The notes under the pieces: generated by a model | The model's input: only the letters and a program-made list of their open reading frames with translations | Database searches by the model: none | What the model was told of the DNA's origin: nothing | Part shown: positions 12,307-25,230 of the stretch, one piece after another | How the letters are laid out: each line of letters begins with the position of its first letter | Position numbering within the stretch: the stretch's first letter is position 1 | NCBI GenBank assembly: GCA_018881555.1 | Contig: JACAXG010000002.1 | Coordinates: forward strand, 21,279,183 to 21,343,182 | Direction: 5' to 3' | Source of the DNA: Amblyornis subalaris | Lineage: Eukaryota > Chordata > Aves > Passeriformes > Ptilonorhynchidae | DNA: 64,000 bases | Made by a program: the position numbers and the translations under genes

Positions 12307-13189
12307 TTGAATTTGTGACTAAACTTGAGTTAAACTGAAGAAAATATGCTTGTGGAATTTTAAACTCCCATGTCAAAGAATTAGATTGTTTTCCTACATT
12401 TTAATGCCAACCTACCTAATAGATTTATTGTTTTCTATTGTGAAATTAGAAAGACCAAGGAGGCAGTTTGTTTTCAGCAACAAGAAAAAAAATGTAGAAC
12501 AAAAAGCATCCCCTTTACAAAAATTGCAAATTCCACTTTGACTGCTTGTGAATATGCATGGTAAATGTTGGTTTATCATAGCACTGGAAGGAAACTACAT
12601 AATTTTTGTTTCCTTCCCTCAGCCAGGACTCAGCACTCACATGAAGAGCACCAATAGCCTCATCCCATCCTCCTCTCTGACTGATCAGGATTAGTGTGAA
12701 ATATACATCTGTTTCTAGAGAGAGATGAAGAACTGAAAAAATGAAACAATTGTGTCAGACAANTACTTTTGTTGCATTGTTTTTGTCTTCCTGGGAAGTG
12801 TTTATGATATGTTTGGTTGAAGTGGTGGGTCAATCAGAAGCCAGCTGCTGTGACAATATCTTTGAAAGACTCACAGGACCTGACTGGGTAAGGACTAATG
12901 TGAACTTTATTCTTTGCCTCTGGGTTTCATACACATAAATTGGGAAAGTTTTCACAAGTATTTAATCCAAACATTAGTCTACATTCGAGGTATTGAAATA
13001 TCACCTTCGGGTATTGATCTAAAATAAATTTCTTTTATGGTAAGTACTATTTCAGGTAAAAGAAATCAATAAATGGACCCGTTCAATACAAGACAAACAA
13101 AATAATACAAAATAAAATAAAAAGTTAGAAAATTGTGTGACATCAAGTGTTTACACACAGAGACAATTTTTTCGGTAAAGACTAAATCC
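12307..13189. other. unique AT-rich non-coding DNA
   Basis: No gene, RNA or repeat is recognised. An A-rich patch (AAATAAAATAAAAAG) lies near 13110. A frame at 12741-12938 contains an N and has no features of a protein. Confidence 0.55.
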
Positions 13190-13700
13190 ACTTTGCTGTG
13201 TGAGGTCATTTAACCCAGCGCCCAAAACACTCTCAAGAGCCTGCTGCTCCACCTCCCCAGGAGTCTATCGAACCACACCCACAGCCAGCTCTGCTGCTGT
13301 CACTGCAAGGTCCAGCCGTCGGAACAGAGCTGGGCTGGGAGAAATCTACCGGCAGCCTGCTGGGCTTTCTTGTCACTCAGGGGCTGGGATGCAGCCCCAG
13401 CCCTCCCCTTGCTCCTTGCCCGAGCTGCACTGCAGGCACCCTGGCACCAGGCCTCGGACACTTCATCGGGACCCTGAGAGAGCGATGCAACTTCCCCAGC
13501 CTGACCTGAGGCCTGCCTTGGCACCGTGGATTCGTCTCGTGGTCCGGACTCTTGGGTAGCCCCAGCCCCAGTCTGCCGACCTGCCCTGCTCTCCCAGCTC
13601 AGTTACTGCCTTCGACTGCTCCCGCGTTGGTGAAGCCACTGACCTGCTGACCCTGTAAACCCAACCTTTCCCTAGTGCTGAGCCTTGTGCCCTTGACACA
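13190..13700. other. GC- and CpG-rich block of unknown origin
   Basis: This roughly 500-bp block has sharply higher GC and CpG content than the AT-rich DNA on both sides. CpG clusters occur around 13315-13325, 13450-13490, 13528-13550 and 13610-13630. Overlapping open frames occur on both strands (for example 13200-13559 plus; 13300-13524 and 13463-13699 minus), as expected from low stop-codon frequency, and none resembles a known protein. Possible explanations are a CpG-island promoter or first exon of an unannotated transcript, or a piece of an LTR or Gypsy-type retroelement that I cannot place. The boundaries are compositional estimates. Confidence 0.6.
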
Positions 13701-14609
13701 AAACCAGATTAGGTGGTCTCAGAATTTTCTTTTCCTTAGAGTTTATGTGTAACCTTAACGATAACAGCTTTTTTATGTAATAATATCTGATTACATTATA
13801 TTCTCAACCTGCAATTTCTCCTTTTTGTCATATTCTACTTTACCCAGCTACTGTAATATATTATGATTCTTCCCTGTAATATGAGATAAAATAATTTCAT
13901 TCTTGCATCATGCAAACTCTCTGCATACTTTGTTTGAGGTAGTCTTGCTACTAGAAAGTCTTAAAAGCTTTCATTTCCTAATTAATNTTTTTTTTTCTTG
14001 TCAAACTTCCTACTCGCACAGACAATGCATGGAATAAATTTCTATGCCCAAAAGTTGCCAAGCTGAAACAGCTGACTGTTCTCACAGTTCAGTGCTTTAA
14101 TTTGAAATTCTATCTGGGAATCTATTACTAGATTATCCAGTGGAAGGTATAAGAAAGTGCAAGGATTGATGGATGTGCTCGGTTTTGGTCTCTGGAAGTC
14201 AACAGGATTGTTCTCAGTCTCCAAATTAAAAAATATGCTAAAATTTTGTGTCAGAATCTAATTCATATATATGTAGATTTCAATTTAAGCACACAGAAAG
14301 GCCTTTTCATGATTATTTGGTTGGTTGATAATACGTAGCTGACCATCAAAATAGAAGGGGACAATCAAGATATATAAAATAAAAATTGTTTCCACCAGAA
14401 TTGTTCCATCTATTTACTTCAATCATAATGAGGCATGGTATTAGTTTTACAAGCACTTTATGATATTAAAATTAATCTATTTAGTTTCACTATTCATTTA
14501 TCCTCAGTCATACGATGATAAACTTCACCACTATCCAGATTAACAAATCAGTGCTAATAAGAACAGAGATCTCAATCCAGCACACTGGCCTCAAACTCAA
14601 TATCTGCAG
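13701..14609. other. unique AT-rich non-coding DNA
   Basis: No gene or repeat is recognised. There is a T run with an N at 13987. Open frames are at most 60 codons. Confidence 0.55.
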
Positions 14610-14805
14610 AGAGTTATCACATCGGATTTAAGTAAGTTATCACAGAGGCATTACCACCATCTCTGATTGGCCCAGCCTTGGCCAGCAGCACGTCCATCTT
14701 GGAGCTGGTTGGCATTGGCTGTGCTGGACATGGAGGAAGCCTCCAGCAGCTTTTGACCCCTGTAGCGCTGCCTCTACCGAAGCTTGGCCAAGTAAACCCG
14801 ATACA
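14610..14805 (-). mobile_element. 5' portion of an ERVL-type LTR, antisense
   Basis: On the minus strand the segment starts at 14805 with TGTATCGGGTTTACTTGG. This is close to the start of a common bird ERVL-like LTR that I remember as beginning TGTATTGGGTTTGCGTGG. It continues through the conserved stretches GCCAATGCCAACC and CCAAGGCTGGGCCAATCAGA and through GATGGTGGTAATGCC to CTCTGTGATAAC. The copy breaks off near 14610, shortly after a TTTAAG-like segment, so only the beginning of U3 remains. The rest of the LTR and all retroviral genes are absent. Frames crossing it (14617-14826 minus, 14678-14866 plus) are by-products and not genes. Confidence 0.78.
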
Positions 14806-17800
14806 CATTACTACTAAATACTCCATAAATCATAGATGTGCTAATATTGTAAAACAGCAGTTGTGAATATTAGGTTTACTCAGAAACAGTCTGACTATGC
14901 AGCCCCTAGAGAAGTGTGAATAACCTAACAATAAAATTCACCGATCGCAGTGGTGGAGTCCAAATGTAAGAGAGATCATCAACCTCTTCTGACCAAATGT
15001 ACCAGACAGTTTTGGCCATAGTTGTTACCTCCAGTGCCAGGAAGCCTGTGATCTAATAATGCCCAATCATTGCATTGTGTCACATTTGACAATCACATTG
15101 TTCAGTTACAGGTGCCAGTTCTGATTGTTTTGTCCGGTCTCTGGCATCAAAACGAGATTAATTCTAGTTTCTCTGTATTGCAGAGAAATCAAATACTTCA
15201 GGATAATGAAGACAAAGATAAAAGAACACTCTGTAACAAACAGAAATCCCTTTGTTAAAGAAATACTTATGCATTTAATAGTCTATATGCATCTGGCAGA
15301 ATCCATGAATAAAAACGGATTGAAATAAATAAATAAATGCAGTTTATCAACACTCCAAAGAGAAGGCCAGTGGGAACAATGGGTTTTCTATTCTTTGTGT
15401 AGATCTAAAATCTGAGAGGACAGAGTACAAAAATGATACAGATTGCACAAACCATCACAGTCTAATAGTCCTCTATCAATATTTGAGATCAAAGTACATG
15501 TTGTTTTTCCATCTGATACCAGAGGGAATTTCAGAACGAACACTCCTACCTCCCTGTAGTGAGTCAATGACAAACGTATCCAGTGCTATTTCCAGTGCAT
15601 TCCCTCTTCTCTCCTGCCAGTAGAAGTGGAGAAAATATTTTTTTTTATTACAGCCTATAGACAGTTCCCATGCTTACAGCATGCCAGACACATTGTCTCA
15701 GAGTTATGGGTGAAAAAGGCAGTTCAATTCCTTTCAGTCCAGGGAAGTAAGAGCCCTGAGTTTTAGAACTTCTTTTAAAGCTGAACATCACAGGTGGGTG
15801 CACAAGGACTAGATCCCCAGGTGGCAGCTCCCTGGTGCCTGTAAATCCAACTGCAATTCTTAATCTAACTGACCCCTTTCCTCTCTTGCCACTGTGAACA
15901 CTGGTTGGCTGAAATTGACCAAGAGCAACCACTTCAGAGCAAAGTGCTTTGTAACAATTTACCAGAGAGTGTGTAGAATCCACAGAAAACTGAATAAAAC
16001 ATAGGCTGTTTGGATATTTTCCATCTCCTAAAGCCCACTCTTGTCTTGCATGTTCAGTAATTCCCATTCAGCCCACTTTCATCCAACTTTTGGCTGAGAC
16101 TGCTTTGCTACTTCTTCCAAACAGTCCCTTCCAGATGCTCCTGGTAGTCACTCCATTGTGCCTTCCTTTCTGTTGGGAACTTTCTGAAGCAAGGGTAGGT
16201 CTTTTCTTCTCTGTATATTTAGCTATGGCTAAGTAAATGTGTAACTCTGCCCTGCACCTGGAAAATAGCATTTTCCAAGTTAACAGTCTAGTTGCTATAG
16301 TCTGCCTCCAAATCCTCCAAATTTTGCGCCTTGGCTTCTTATCTCATTATAATTTCATTTTCTGTTTGTCAATGTCTTTATTCATTTTCTGTTTAACAGT
16401 GTCTTCTGAATTCAATGCCAGTAGGAAGGATAGTATTAAACATGTAAACTATTTTGCCTTTAATAATAATTTAAAAGTAAATGTCCTGATTTTACGATTA
16501 TTGTCTACATGTTCATATCTAGATTGTTTCCCCCTTTATGTAAGGCTGTCTTTCAATTATGCAAGTCCTCCTTAAGAAGACTATTTATTATGAAATAATA
16601 TTATGGAATACAATGGTGAGCTAAAACTAGAACAGATATGATTGCCTGTTTTCTATTCTCAAGGACTATTTTATGTCCAGCAGGTCACACTCTCAACAAG
16701 CATGATCCCAATGAGGAACAAGATGTACTTCAGAGGTTGAATCAGTCTTATCTTATGGATTTTTCTCGAATTAATCTTTGTGTTATGGTTACCCGTTTCT
16801 GCTTCAGAACTCGAGGGAACATTTTTTCTTGTTAGGTATTTTTTTTCCTATGACAGCCCATTGGGTTATCAGCAAGGCCCTCTTCTATCGATTCTGACTC
16901 CTCCATTCAGCTGTTGTCATTACTGAATTTCATCTAGTCTCTAATCTTCAGTCCATGTTGAGCTACTGCATTTCTAACAGGAAAGAGGGCACATGCAGGG
17001 ACCAGGCAGTTCTTGACATGCCTAACCTGGAATGAAATACTCCAGTTTTCCACTTCTTCTGCTTCAGATCTGCCATTTTTCCCAGTCAGAGCAGGCACCC
17101 CTGGCCTACCATAAAACTCCCACTCATTCCACCCAGTGAACTGTGTCTCTCTTTTCACATCAGCTCCCTAGATTCATTAAGTCTCCAGTGTATTAATAAG
17201 CCCCTTACCCATATCTTTACATTAAAAGTACCCTAAAGTTTATGACTCACAATATTAAAATGTAAGAGGAGAATTATATGTTTTATTTTAAATTTATATT
17301 AAAACATATATATGTATGTTGAACTTCCTCCTTCTTCCTACTGTTACTTTGTTCAGGTTCAGCTGCCCAGTAACTCCATTCTAACCTCCCACTCACTATA
17401 TTTCCCAGGATCCTGATGTTTGATGCCAAGGATTGGTGACAGCTGAAGCCAAACCAAAAGTGTTCTGTGGCCCTTCTTGCAGAAACCAAACGTTTCTGGC
17501 AGAAATATCAAGTAGACACTTCTTACAAGGAACACGCAGTCAAGACTCCAGGAGGTGACTAGTATAATGTGTCCAAAAAAACCCCACAAACTGATCTATA
17601 GTAATTTTACACTCATGTAAATTTGAAATATCCTAAAGGCATCCGGATGCAATTGTACTTCATCTTGCATTAAAAACTCATTTAATCATGTACTTTAAAA
17701 CGTATTTCTTTGCAAATGGCCTGTATTTTTTAGCGAAACCTTAGATTTAGTTGCTGTTTCTTTGAGGTATTTCATGTCAGTACTAGAAGACATGTAGGAG

Positions 17801-20800
17801 CAATATTACTGGCTACATTTATGTGGCTATACACTCCTCCAGGATCTTTGTCAATAACAGCTAACCCAGTTAGCTCTGTAAATTTTTTCCACACCATAAA
17901 ATAAACCTATTCCTTTCCTCCTCTGGCATTTTTTATTAGAAAACTCCATTTCTATTTAACAGACACTATTAAGTCAGGAAGATTAGTCCCAAAAAAAAAA
18001 ACAAACCCACCAACAAATATTTTGTCCAAATCCATAGGCTTTTTAAGTAATTATAACTAGAGTGGATTAGTGACTTGTAAATATAATGACTCAGCTGCCT
18101 TTGCTATTTCTCCACTACTCTGCATTGTTGTCACACTCCACTGTGACTGAGTCTCATCAGGCACATTGGGCTTAGCAAGTGATCTTGTCAAGTAAGCTTC
18201 AGTCATGCCTAAGGCTCAGAAGCTTGTTGCAGTCAGCGTTCCTTTGGGCTGCTCTGTCAGCAGAAACTGGAAGTAAAGCTCTCACTTAGGTTTTGAATCT
18301 GGGGACCTGACTACCTCGAAATACCCACTTGATGCTCAAATGCTGCGCACTCAGAAAATGTTAGTTTTGCTAGTTTGGCTTTTACCTTACACGAATTGCT
18401 TTTGCTGTGACACCCCTTCTCAGAGGCACTTGAAAGGAAGAGAACTATCACCAGGATATATGTCATTCCCTGAACTGTTGAAGCAAGAAAACAAAAAGAG
18501 TAGTAGCTCTTTCATTGTGCTAAATTACTTGAAGATCCACTTAAAAATAGAGCTGTTTACTGCAGCACTTGGCTAGATATTTCAGTAGAGGGATTATGCA
18601 TTTCTTTTAAAGTGAATATACAGTAGCAGCAATTTTGGCAGTAAAATAAATGTAAGAACTGCTTGATGAGTTTGAAAAACATTTTTTAAATACTTAAACA
18701 TATAGAATACTTCATGGACCGTACTCTCTAGTTGGAATTGTATCCTTTATATCATTCAGTAGCCAGGAGTACCTTTTGGACAACATCCTTCATTTCTGAA
18801 ATGACAGAAGTTACATTGCACATGTTGAGGTAAGGGAGGAGTCTCAGAACAGGAAGGATTTATTCCTTTCATTTCTGCCTGTTCTCCAGTGGTTTACGTG
18901 CCTCAAAGCAAGCAGCAAAGGAATCTGATCCTAAATAAAAATAGCTTCCTGAAAACTGCATTTTTGTGTGTATATCTATGACACCGAACAGAGCATACCT
19001 CTGGATATTTACTCTTTTGTTTCTTATTCTCTTATGTAAACAAATTCATTTGCATAAAAATTTATACTTTCTTTATAATTTAATACCATCCCACTGCATG
19101 TTCCTTCCTGAAATGCTCTTCTTCAAATATGACAAGTGTATGACAATATAAACAGCAGACCATCTTATTGACAAATCAGCAAGGATCATTGATAGAAAAA
19201 ATATTTGTCAATAAGACTCTGTGTTGCAGTTCTACTGCTCTAATCCATGTCTGCACCCCTGTTGACTGAATTACGACCAAATTCCAAGAGGTAGCACTAA
19301 CAAAAGGAGAAATGTAGGAGGCAATTAAATTCTGAAATTATTTTTAAAGCTTCCAAATAAAATCTTTGTAAGACAACTTTATTTCTAACTGAATAACGCA
19401 GTGCAGTTGCAGAAAGTAAATTATAAATTAATAATCACAATTCTTCACAGCGAAAACCTGATTCTCTCTGAGTCTCATGTGAACAGAAGGACCAACATGA
19501 CCTACTTTGGTAGTCAAAACAGTTTAAATAGCAAATACTCCGAGAGAACACTTCATGGATGCCATACAGTCTACGTATAAGTTTATTGCCAGTGAGAATT
19601 TGAAAAATTAATAATTATTTGCCTTTCTTGAAAGCAAACAAATATAACACATACATTTTCTTGACAGCAAACAAACACTGCATACATAGTCACATACACA
19701 TTAGATGTACTTAAATATGTGTGCATTTAAATATATATTAGTATCTTACTGAATTATAATTTAGTAATGGGAAAAACTACGCTTGTTCACTGTCTGCTTC
19801 TCTGTTTTATGAAAACTGATATGAAATAGACTGGCAGAGTGTGGGTGAAGGCATTCAAGTATAAGATCATTTAATTCACTCCTTACAGACAGTCTCACTG
19901 TGCTAGGAAAGTTTGGGCTGATTCAGCTGAAACCATGGCAGGTGTCCAAATGATCTAGCATAAATTTTAGTCAACCCTCCCATATACCTACCCATGCTGT
20001 CCCTTCTCCTTGGAAGTCATAGTAACCACAGGTGCCTTTTCTGTTTGCTGTTTTCTCTGTTGACCTCAGAGTCATGTAGCCCTTGAAGAACTTAGCACCC
20101 CTTCATTCTTTTCTTATTCATTTAGGTTTGCATGAGGAAAGCCCTTCCCCCTTCCTTTCAGTGGCCTGGTTTGTGCCCTCAGACCAGAGGCTATAAAAGC
20201 TTAGAAATTCTCTGAGCCATCAGAAATTAATTCAGGTAGCATTTTTGAAAAACAAACCCCAAAAGTCTGGCAAATATTTTCCTGAAGTACGGTCTTAGCC
20301 ACACAGGAAAACAAGCCTCTGGCAAACAGTTAAAATTATTTCACTAACATATACAATTATATTAAGCTCTGGTAGTTACACTTCTGATTATATAAGGAAA
20401 TATTTATATATTTTTAAATAAGCATTAAAGGTTTGCTTTTTTCCAAGAGGTGCAAACACTTGAATTTGAACACACTGAAAAATCAATGAGTGATTACAAG
20501 GTTTTTTAGTCTAGGAAATTTATATCATTATATTAATGATATGAAATTAATATTTAGATATTTAGGATTGCTTCCTCATGTTTTTTCAGTATTTGGAATG
20601 AATAATATCTGGGAAAACAAGGATTTGGTTCTAACACATTTGCCTGTTACAGTGACTGTCATATCCATGCTATGTGCCAGTCTTTTCAATGTGAGCCCAG
20701 GCTCATCTCCAGACAAGCTTATTTATAGCTGTAACAAAAGGGTAACTGGTCTTTCATAACACTGTGCTCAGAATCATTTTTAGATGTTGCAATATAGCTG

Positions 20801-22616
20801 AAATGAGAAAAAATACAATATTTCATGTATTTTGGAAATAACACCAACATATGGATATAATGTTATTCACTGGCGTTTAAGCCTCACACCTTGGAGACAA
20901 CCAAGATAAATAGCCAGAACCATGTTAATCTTCAAAAAGAACTTGTTCTTCATGTCATGAAAAATCCTTTCGTTCAAGTGATGGAGTTTACCCTGTAAAT
21001 TAAATCCCTAAAGTAATGGAAGAAATAACCCATGACACTGGTGGGGGAAATTAAATTAGAGTCACTAATAGCAGGTCAGCGCAGTCCAACCAGAGGTAAT
21101 AGAAGTGACCACATGAATGATAAGCAGGCCTTCACTAGGCTGTGACATCTGTGTCCCAGAGACTGTAACAAACATTCATCCATGTGGCAAGCAATTCACA
21201 ATTCAGGTACTAGCATGTTTATAGTGCAGTCTGACACTGGTGGAGCCAAAGCATGGCAGTCTTTCTCAACAGGATACTCTGATTCCCTAATGAAGACCAT
21301 CAAGACAAGTGAAAATCTTTGACCCCAGTCTCTCCACTAAATCAATCTGCCAGTGCTCCAGATAATCTTTTTACTTTATTTATTTATTTATTCATAAGCA
21401 CGGAAGATATTTTCTGAACTGATACAATTCCCATTCCTCCCAACACTGCTAAGTTAATGTAATTCTACCCTGGAGCAGTAAAATAGAAGGAAAAAAATAG
21501 GTAGGAAAATATAAAGAACAAATTCTGGTTTGAATTGTAAAAATCCAGTGTATGCCTTCTCTATAGATTTTAACATCACTGCAATAGCCATTGGCAAAAT
21601 ATCAGGGTGAGATGTTAAGGTAAAATGGAGTCTTGAATGTCATACAAAGCACCTTTGAAGTTCACAGCCGTATTTATTTACTAATACCTGAGCATGATCA
21701 CTGATCTTCTGATGTAAACCTCAGAGTGTAATATGTCCAGAGAAAACACAGGTTTCCATAAAATACAGAGCTAAAGGGTAAAATTATATTCTACCACCTC
21801 TTTTCTCTGTATTGAAACAACTTATTAATACACAACACCATTATTAGCAAATATTTTCAGCAGAAATTAAGAATATAGACAGTAGAAGGAAGGAAAGTAG
21901 GATGACAAATATCAAAGTGCTTGGCAAAGTAAGCATGTAAGTAAGTAAATAAATAACCTTTACAGCCTGAGCCTCTGTTCAGAAAAGAGGTTGAAATAAA
22001 TGCTTGTTTACATTATCTACAGGATATATGTGATCTTAACCTCTTAGTCATTACGTTGAAACAAACAGCATATTAAAATGGAAATTTCCCCAGAGTTAGT
22101 GATTGGCAAAGTGAAATAATGAACTTCATATCTCTCATTTACTCAGACTACTTGTTTCCATTTAAATGGTGATTATGCTTACTCAGATCAGGCTTACTAA
22201 TGATCACTTGGCAGCATTATTATAGGCTTAAAAATCCAGAGGCACAACAAGAAGGATAAAATGCTACTAAAAATCCCAGTCAACATTTTCTGGTATTGCT
22301 GTAGAGTTTGACATTTCCAAATTGCATCCTAGTACAAAAGTATCCATTGTTCCAAGGCTCAGGCAGTCTTCAGAGGCAGAGTGTCAATCTCTCCAGGTCT
22401 GGAACACCCTTCCTCACTGCTGAGAACTTCCTCCTGTGGACACACGGCACCCCCTGTGTGCACTGACATCTGTCCAGTAGACATTATAAACTAGCATCAG
22501 GTCAGANCCCACTGATGACAACAGGAGTCCCGAAGAAATGACCAGCTGAAGATCCACAAACAAAATGAAAATAAGGCATAGTGTGAAGGTCAGGCAATAC
22601 CCCCCCAAAAATTCAC
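14806..22616. other. long repeat-poor AT-rich non-coding stretch
   Basis: I recognise no interspersed repeat or exon across this interval. Short ATAAATAAAT-type runs occur at about 15326-15340, 21377-21391 and 21935-21957. The frame at 15648-16067 (minus, 139 codons) and others have no recognisable domain and lie within the length range expected by chance in so much sequence. A short frame at 18340-18576 begins with a hydrophobic, signal-peptide-like segment and is discussed under findings. Elements may be present that I cannot detect by eye. Confidence 0.5.
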
Positions 22617-22635
22617 TAATTAGTTAATTAATTAA
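22617..22635. other. TTAATTAA-type homeodomain motif run
   Basis: TAATTAGTTAATTAATTAA at 22617-22635 is a dense run of overlapping ATTA/TAAT cores, the generic binding motif of homeodomain proteins. Its presence is seen directly. Any regulatory role is inference, and such runs also arise in AT-rich simple sequence. Confidence 0.4.
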
Positions 22636-25166
22636 AGCCGTCTGACAGCCCAACTTTTGTATTTACCATATACTGGATTTCAGAGCTTGTTAGCACACAT
22701 ATTCTCTTCATTTAATTTTAAAATGTTTTAAAAATAAGTAAACTTCATATGTAGTAATATCCTTTTCTCAAATAAATATTCTGACAAAAGTATTGGACTT
22801 GTCTTCCAAGAAGGCTTATGAAAACGTGTATCACAGATCTCCACAGCTCCTCAGAAGTAACTCTTCAGGAGTACAGAACTAATCAAAATAAAGCCCTGTT
22901 GTGCATCCAGATTTAAAAAAAAATTACTATCTGCTTATCTATTTGAAAAAGAAAGTCAGTAAAGCAACTTTTCAAACTCTTACTCACTATTACAAATAAG
23001 GAGTATTTCAGGGATGACCAACTGCAGACTAAGGAGACAGGGAGCCGGTTTCTTCTGGAAAGTTCAGGACATCAGAAGAGAAACAGCATCAGTATAAGGG
23101 GAAAAGCTGAGGAACCCATATCTTCTCAGATGTTTTTGGACTGAATTTTCTAAACCCTTTATGGGTTTTAATCATAAGAACTGTCCTTTTCAGACAACCC
23201 TTTCCTAGGTCTGAGAAGCACTGCTCTGCTGCTTCCCAGCATTTCCAAATTTGCTTCACACTTAACCTCCTTCTTCAGAGAAACTAAGACCGACTCTTTA
23301 GTGGTTAAAAACAGGAAAACAGGCAGCAACAGGCCTTCATCATTTCCCCTGGGAAACCTATGGTAGAAGGCAGAGATTTATTTAAGAAAAATGGCACCAG
23401 AATTTTTTTTTTTTTAATTGGATACATAATCCAGCACTTGAAATTGTCCTGGGAAATGACTCCTTGGCATTGTAGCCATTTTACAGTACTTCAGCTCATG
23501 GTCCTCGCCTGACAAGAGCCTGGGTGACATCAGCCCATCAGCTGAACTGACACACATCAGAAGGCTTTGGGTAATGCACCGTGGGAGCCCATCAAAAACA
23601 GGTTTGGTGGTGGTCGTGGGCTAGAAGAAAAGGATTAATACCAGCTTGTTTATACCTATTACCTCAGCAGGAATTATAGTTATCTAGGAGGACAGACTAT
23701 GTACTCAGATTCCCACACACTTAGCTGGGCTTTTTGTTAAACAGAAATAATCACAGGAGACAAATATTTAATCTCATTCATATTTACTTTCTAATGTTAG
23801 TTTAATACCAAGTAAAGGCAAGGAGATAAACAAAAGCAGGGCTCTTCTGAGCTCTTGTTTCACTTGGGGTATGGAGTCAAAGCAGACGTGGTTCTAGTCC
23901 ATAGTTGAGTGGAGATTTGTGTGGAAGTCCTGTGGCCAAGCAGAGAAAAGTCTGCTGTAAGCAGTGTCCCTTTTTGCCTTCGGTGAGAAGTGTTTGACAC
24001 ACAGATGTCAAATTACCCCAAAATACCAAGTCTTGTTCATTTTCAGAAAATAAATACTTTGATCAAAAATTGGCTTTGTGGGAGATGGTAAAGAAAAAAA
24101 TACATTATATAAATTAAAACTAGTTGAAAATATGTTTCTCATGTCTCCTTTTTCCCCTACATCCAGATTTACACCTAAAAATTGAACAACAAAGGAAAAG
24201 ATTCTGACATCATGTCTAGTTACTTGAGTGTACTTATACTGGCTTGAGATCAGAATAATTTTTAGTGAAACTTAGCTAATGATTTAATTTGAAAGTCCTA
24301 ATTCAGTTCCCTATTCTTACAGTTGTGACCAAACAATATGTAAAATGTGAGTTTTGAGGAAAGGAACTGTGATTTAGTTCATTAAGGTTTAAATGATGCA
24401 CAGGGGGAAAAGGCAAAGGGAGTTGGCAATGGGATTACAAAGTCCTGAAAGAGAACTCCCACACTTAAGTGCTGTGGCATATACAAAGATGGTACCCATG
24501 GTTTAGACCTTAAGATTTTACAAAGAGTTTCAGCTGATCTAACTGTGAGTTGGAGAGCAAAGAATTATCTGGCTTATTTGTCCATCCCCAGGCTCAGCTT
24601 CCCACTCCTCATTTTGGGCTGCCTCTGGATAGTGTACCTTTGGGATGCAACCAGAGAATTTAGTCTAATTTAAAAAGATTTTTTGGTGGTTGTTTTCAGA
24701 CCAGCAAGGAATATGAATCTAGCCTAGAATCAGGCCCATAGGCATATGCATGACTGTGTTGAGGTATGTGTGTATATATTTCTGTAGATCTTCATGATAT
24801 GACACACGAATTTGTGTATATTTATAAATATCTGCCTATACAAATATATACAGATCAGATACAAGCTATACACAGATATTACACACCCTTGAAAGCCTGC
24901 TCTTCTGCACTAACAGCAGACTATTTCCAATATTACTTTGATTTGCAACATTTCTCTCACCTTCTAAAGACAATTAAGGAGGAAAAAGTTGCACATTAAG
25001 TGGCACCATTATGAATTCCTTTTCCTACATTTTTTTATTAGCACAGAGGATGATGAATTAATTTTGTATTCAAGTAACGCTCATTTCAGCCTCCAATAAG
25101 AGTTCCCTTATAACGCACCATTAGTTAAATGCACCATCACAATAAAAATCTAACAAAAAAAGGGCA

Positions 25167-25230
25167 TTTATGATGCTTTAAATAATGATCAAAAAAACCC
25201 ACCCAATCTTTATGTTACTTTAAATAATGA
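25167..25230 (+). repeat. 22-bp near-identical motif pair, 42 bp apart
   Basis: TTTATGATGCTTTAAATAATGA (25167-25188) and TTTATGTTACTTTAAATAATGA (25209-25230) differ at two positions and start 42 bp apart, with unrelated sequence between them. This is seen directly. The shared CTTTAAATAATGA core contains an AT-rich MEF2/homeodomain-like site (inference). Both lie in a repeat-free AT-rich tract. Confidence 0.85.

Noticed and set aside
15648..16067. 139-codon open frame on minus strand
   Set aside because: It has no recognisable family, its composition is like the surroundings, and its length is compatible with chance.
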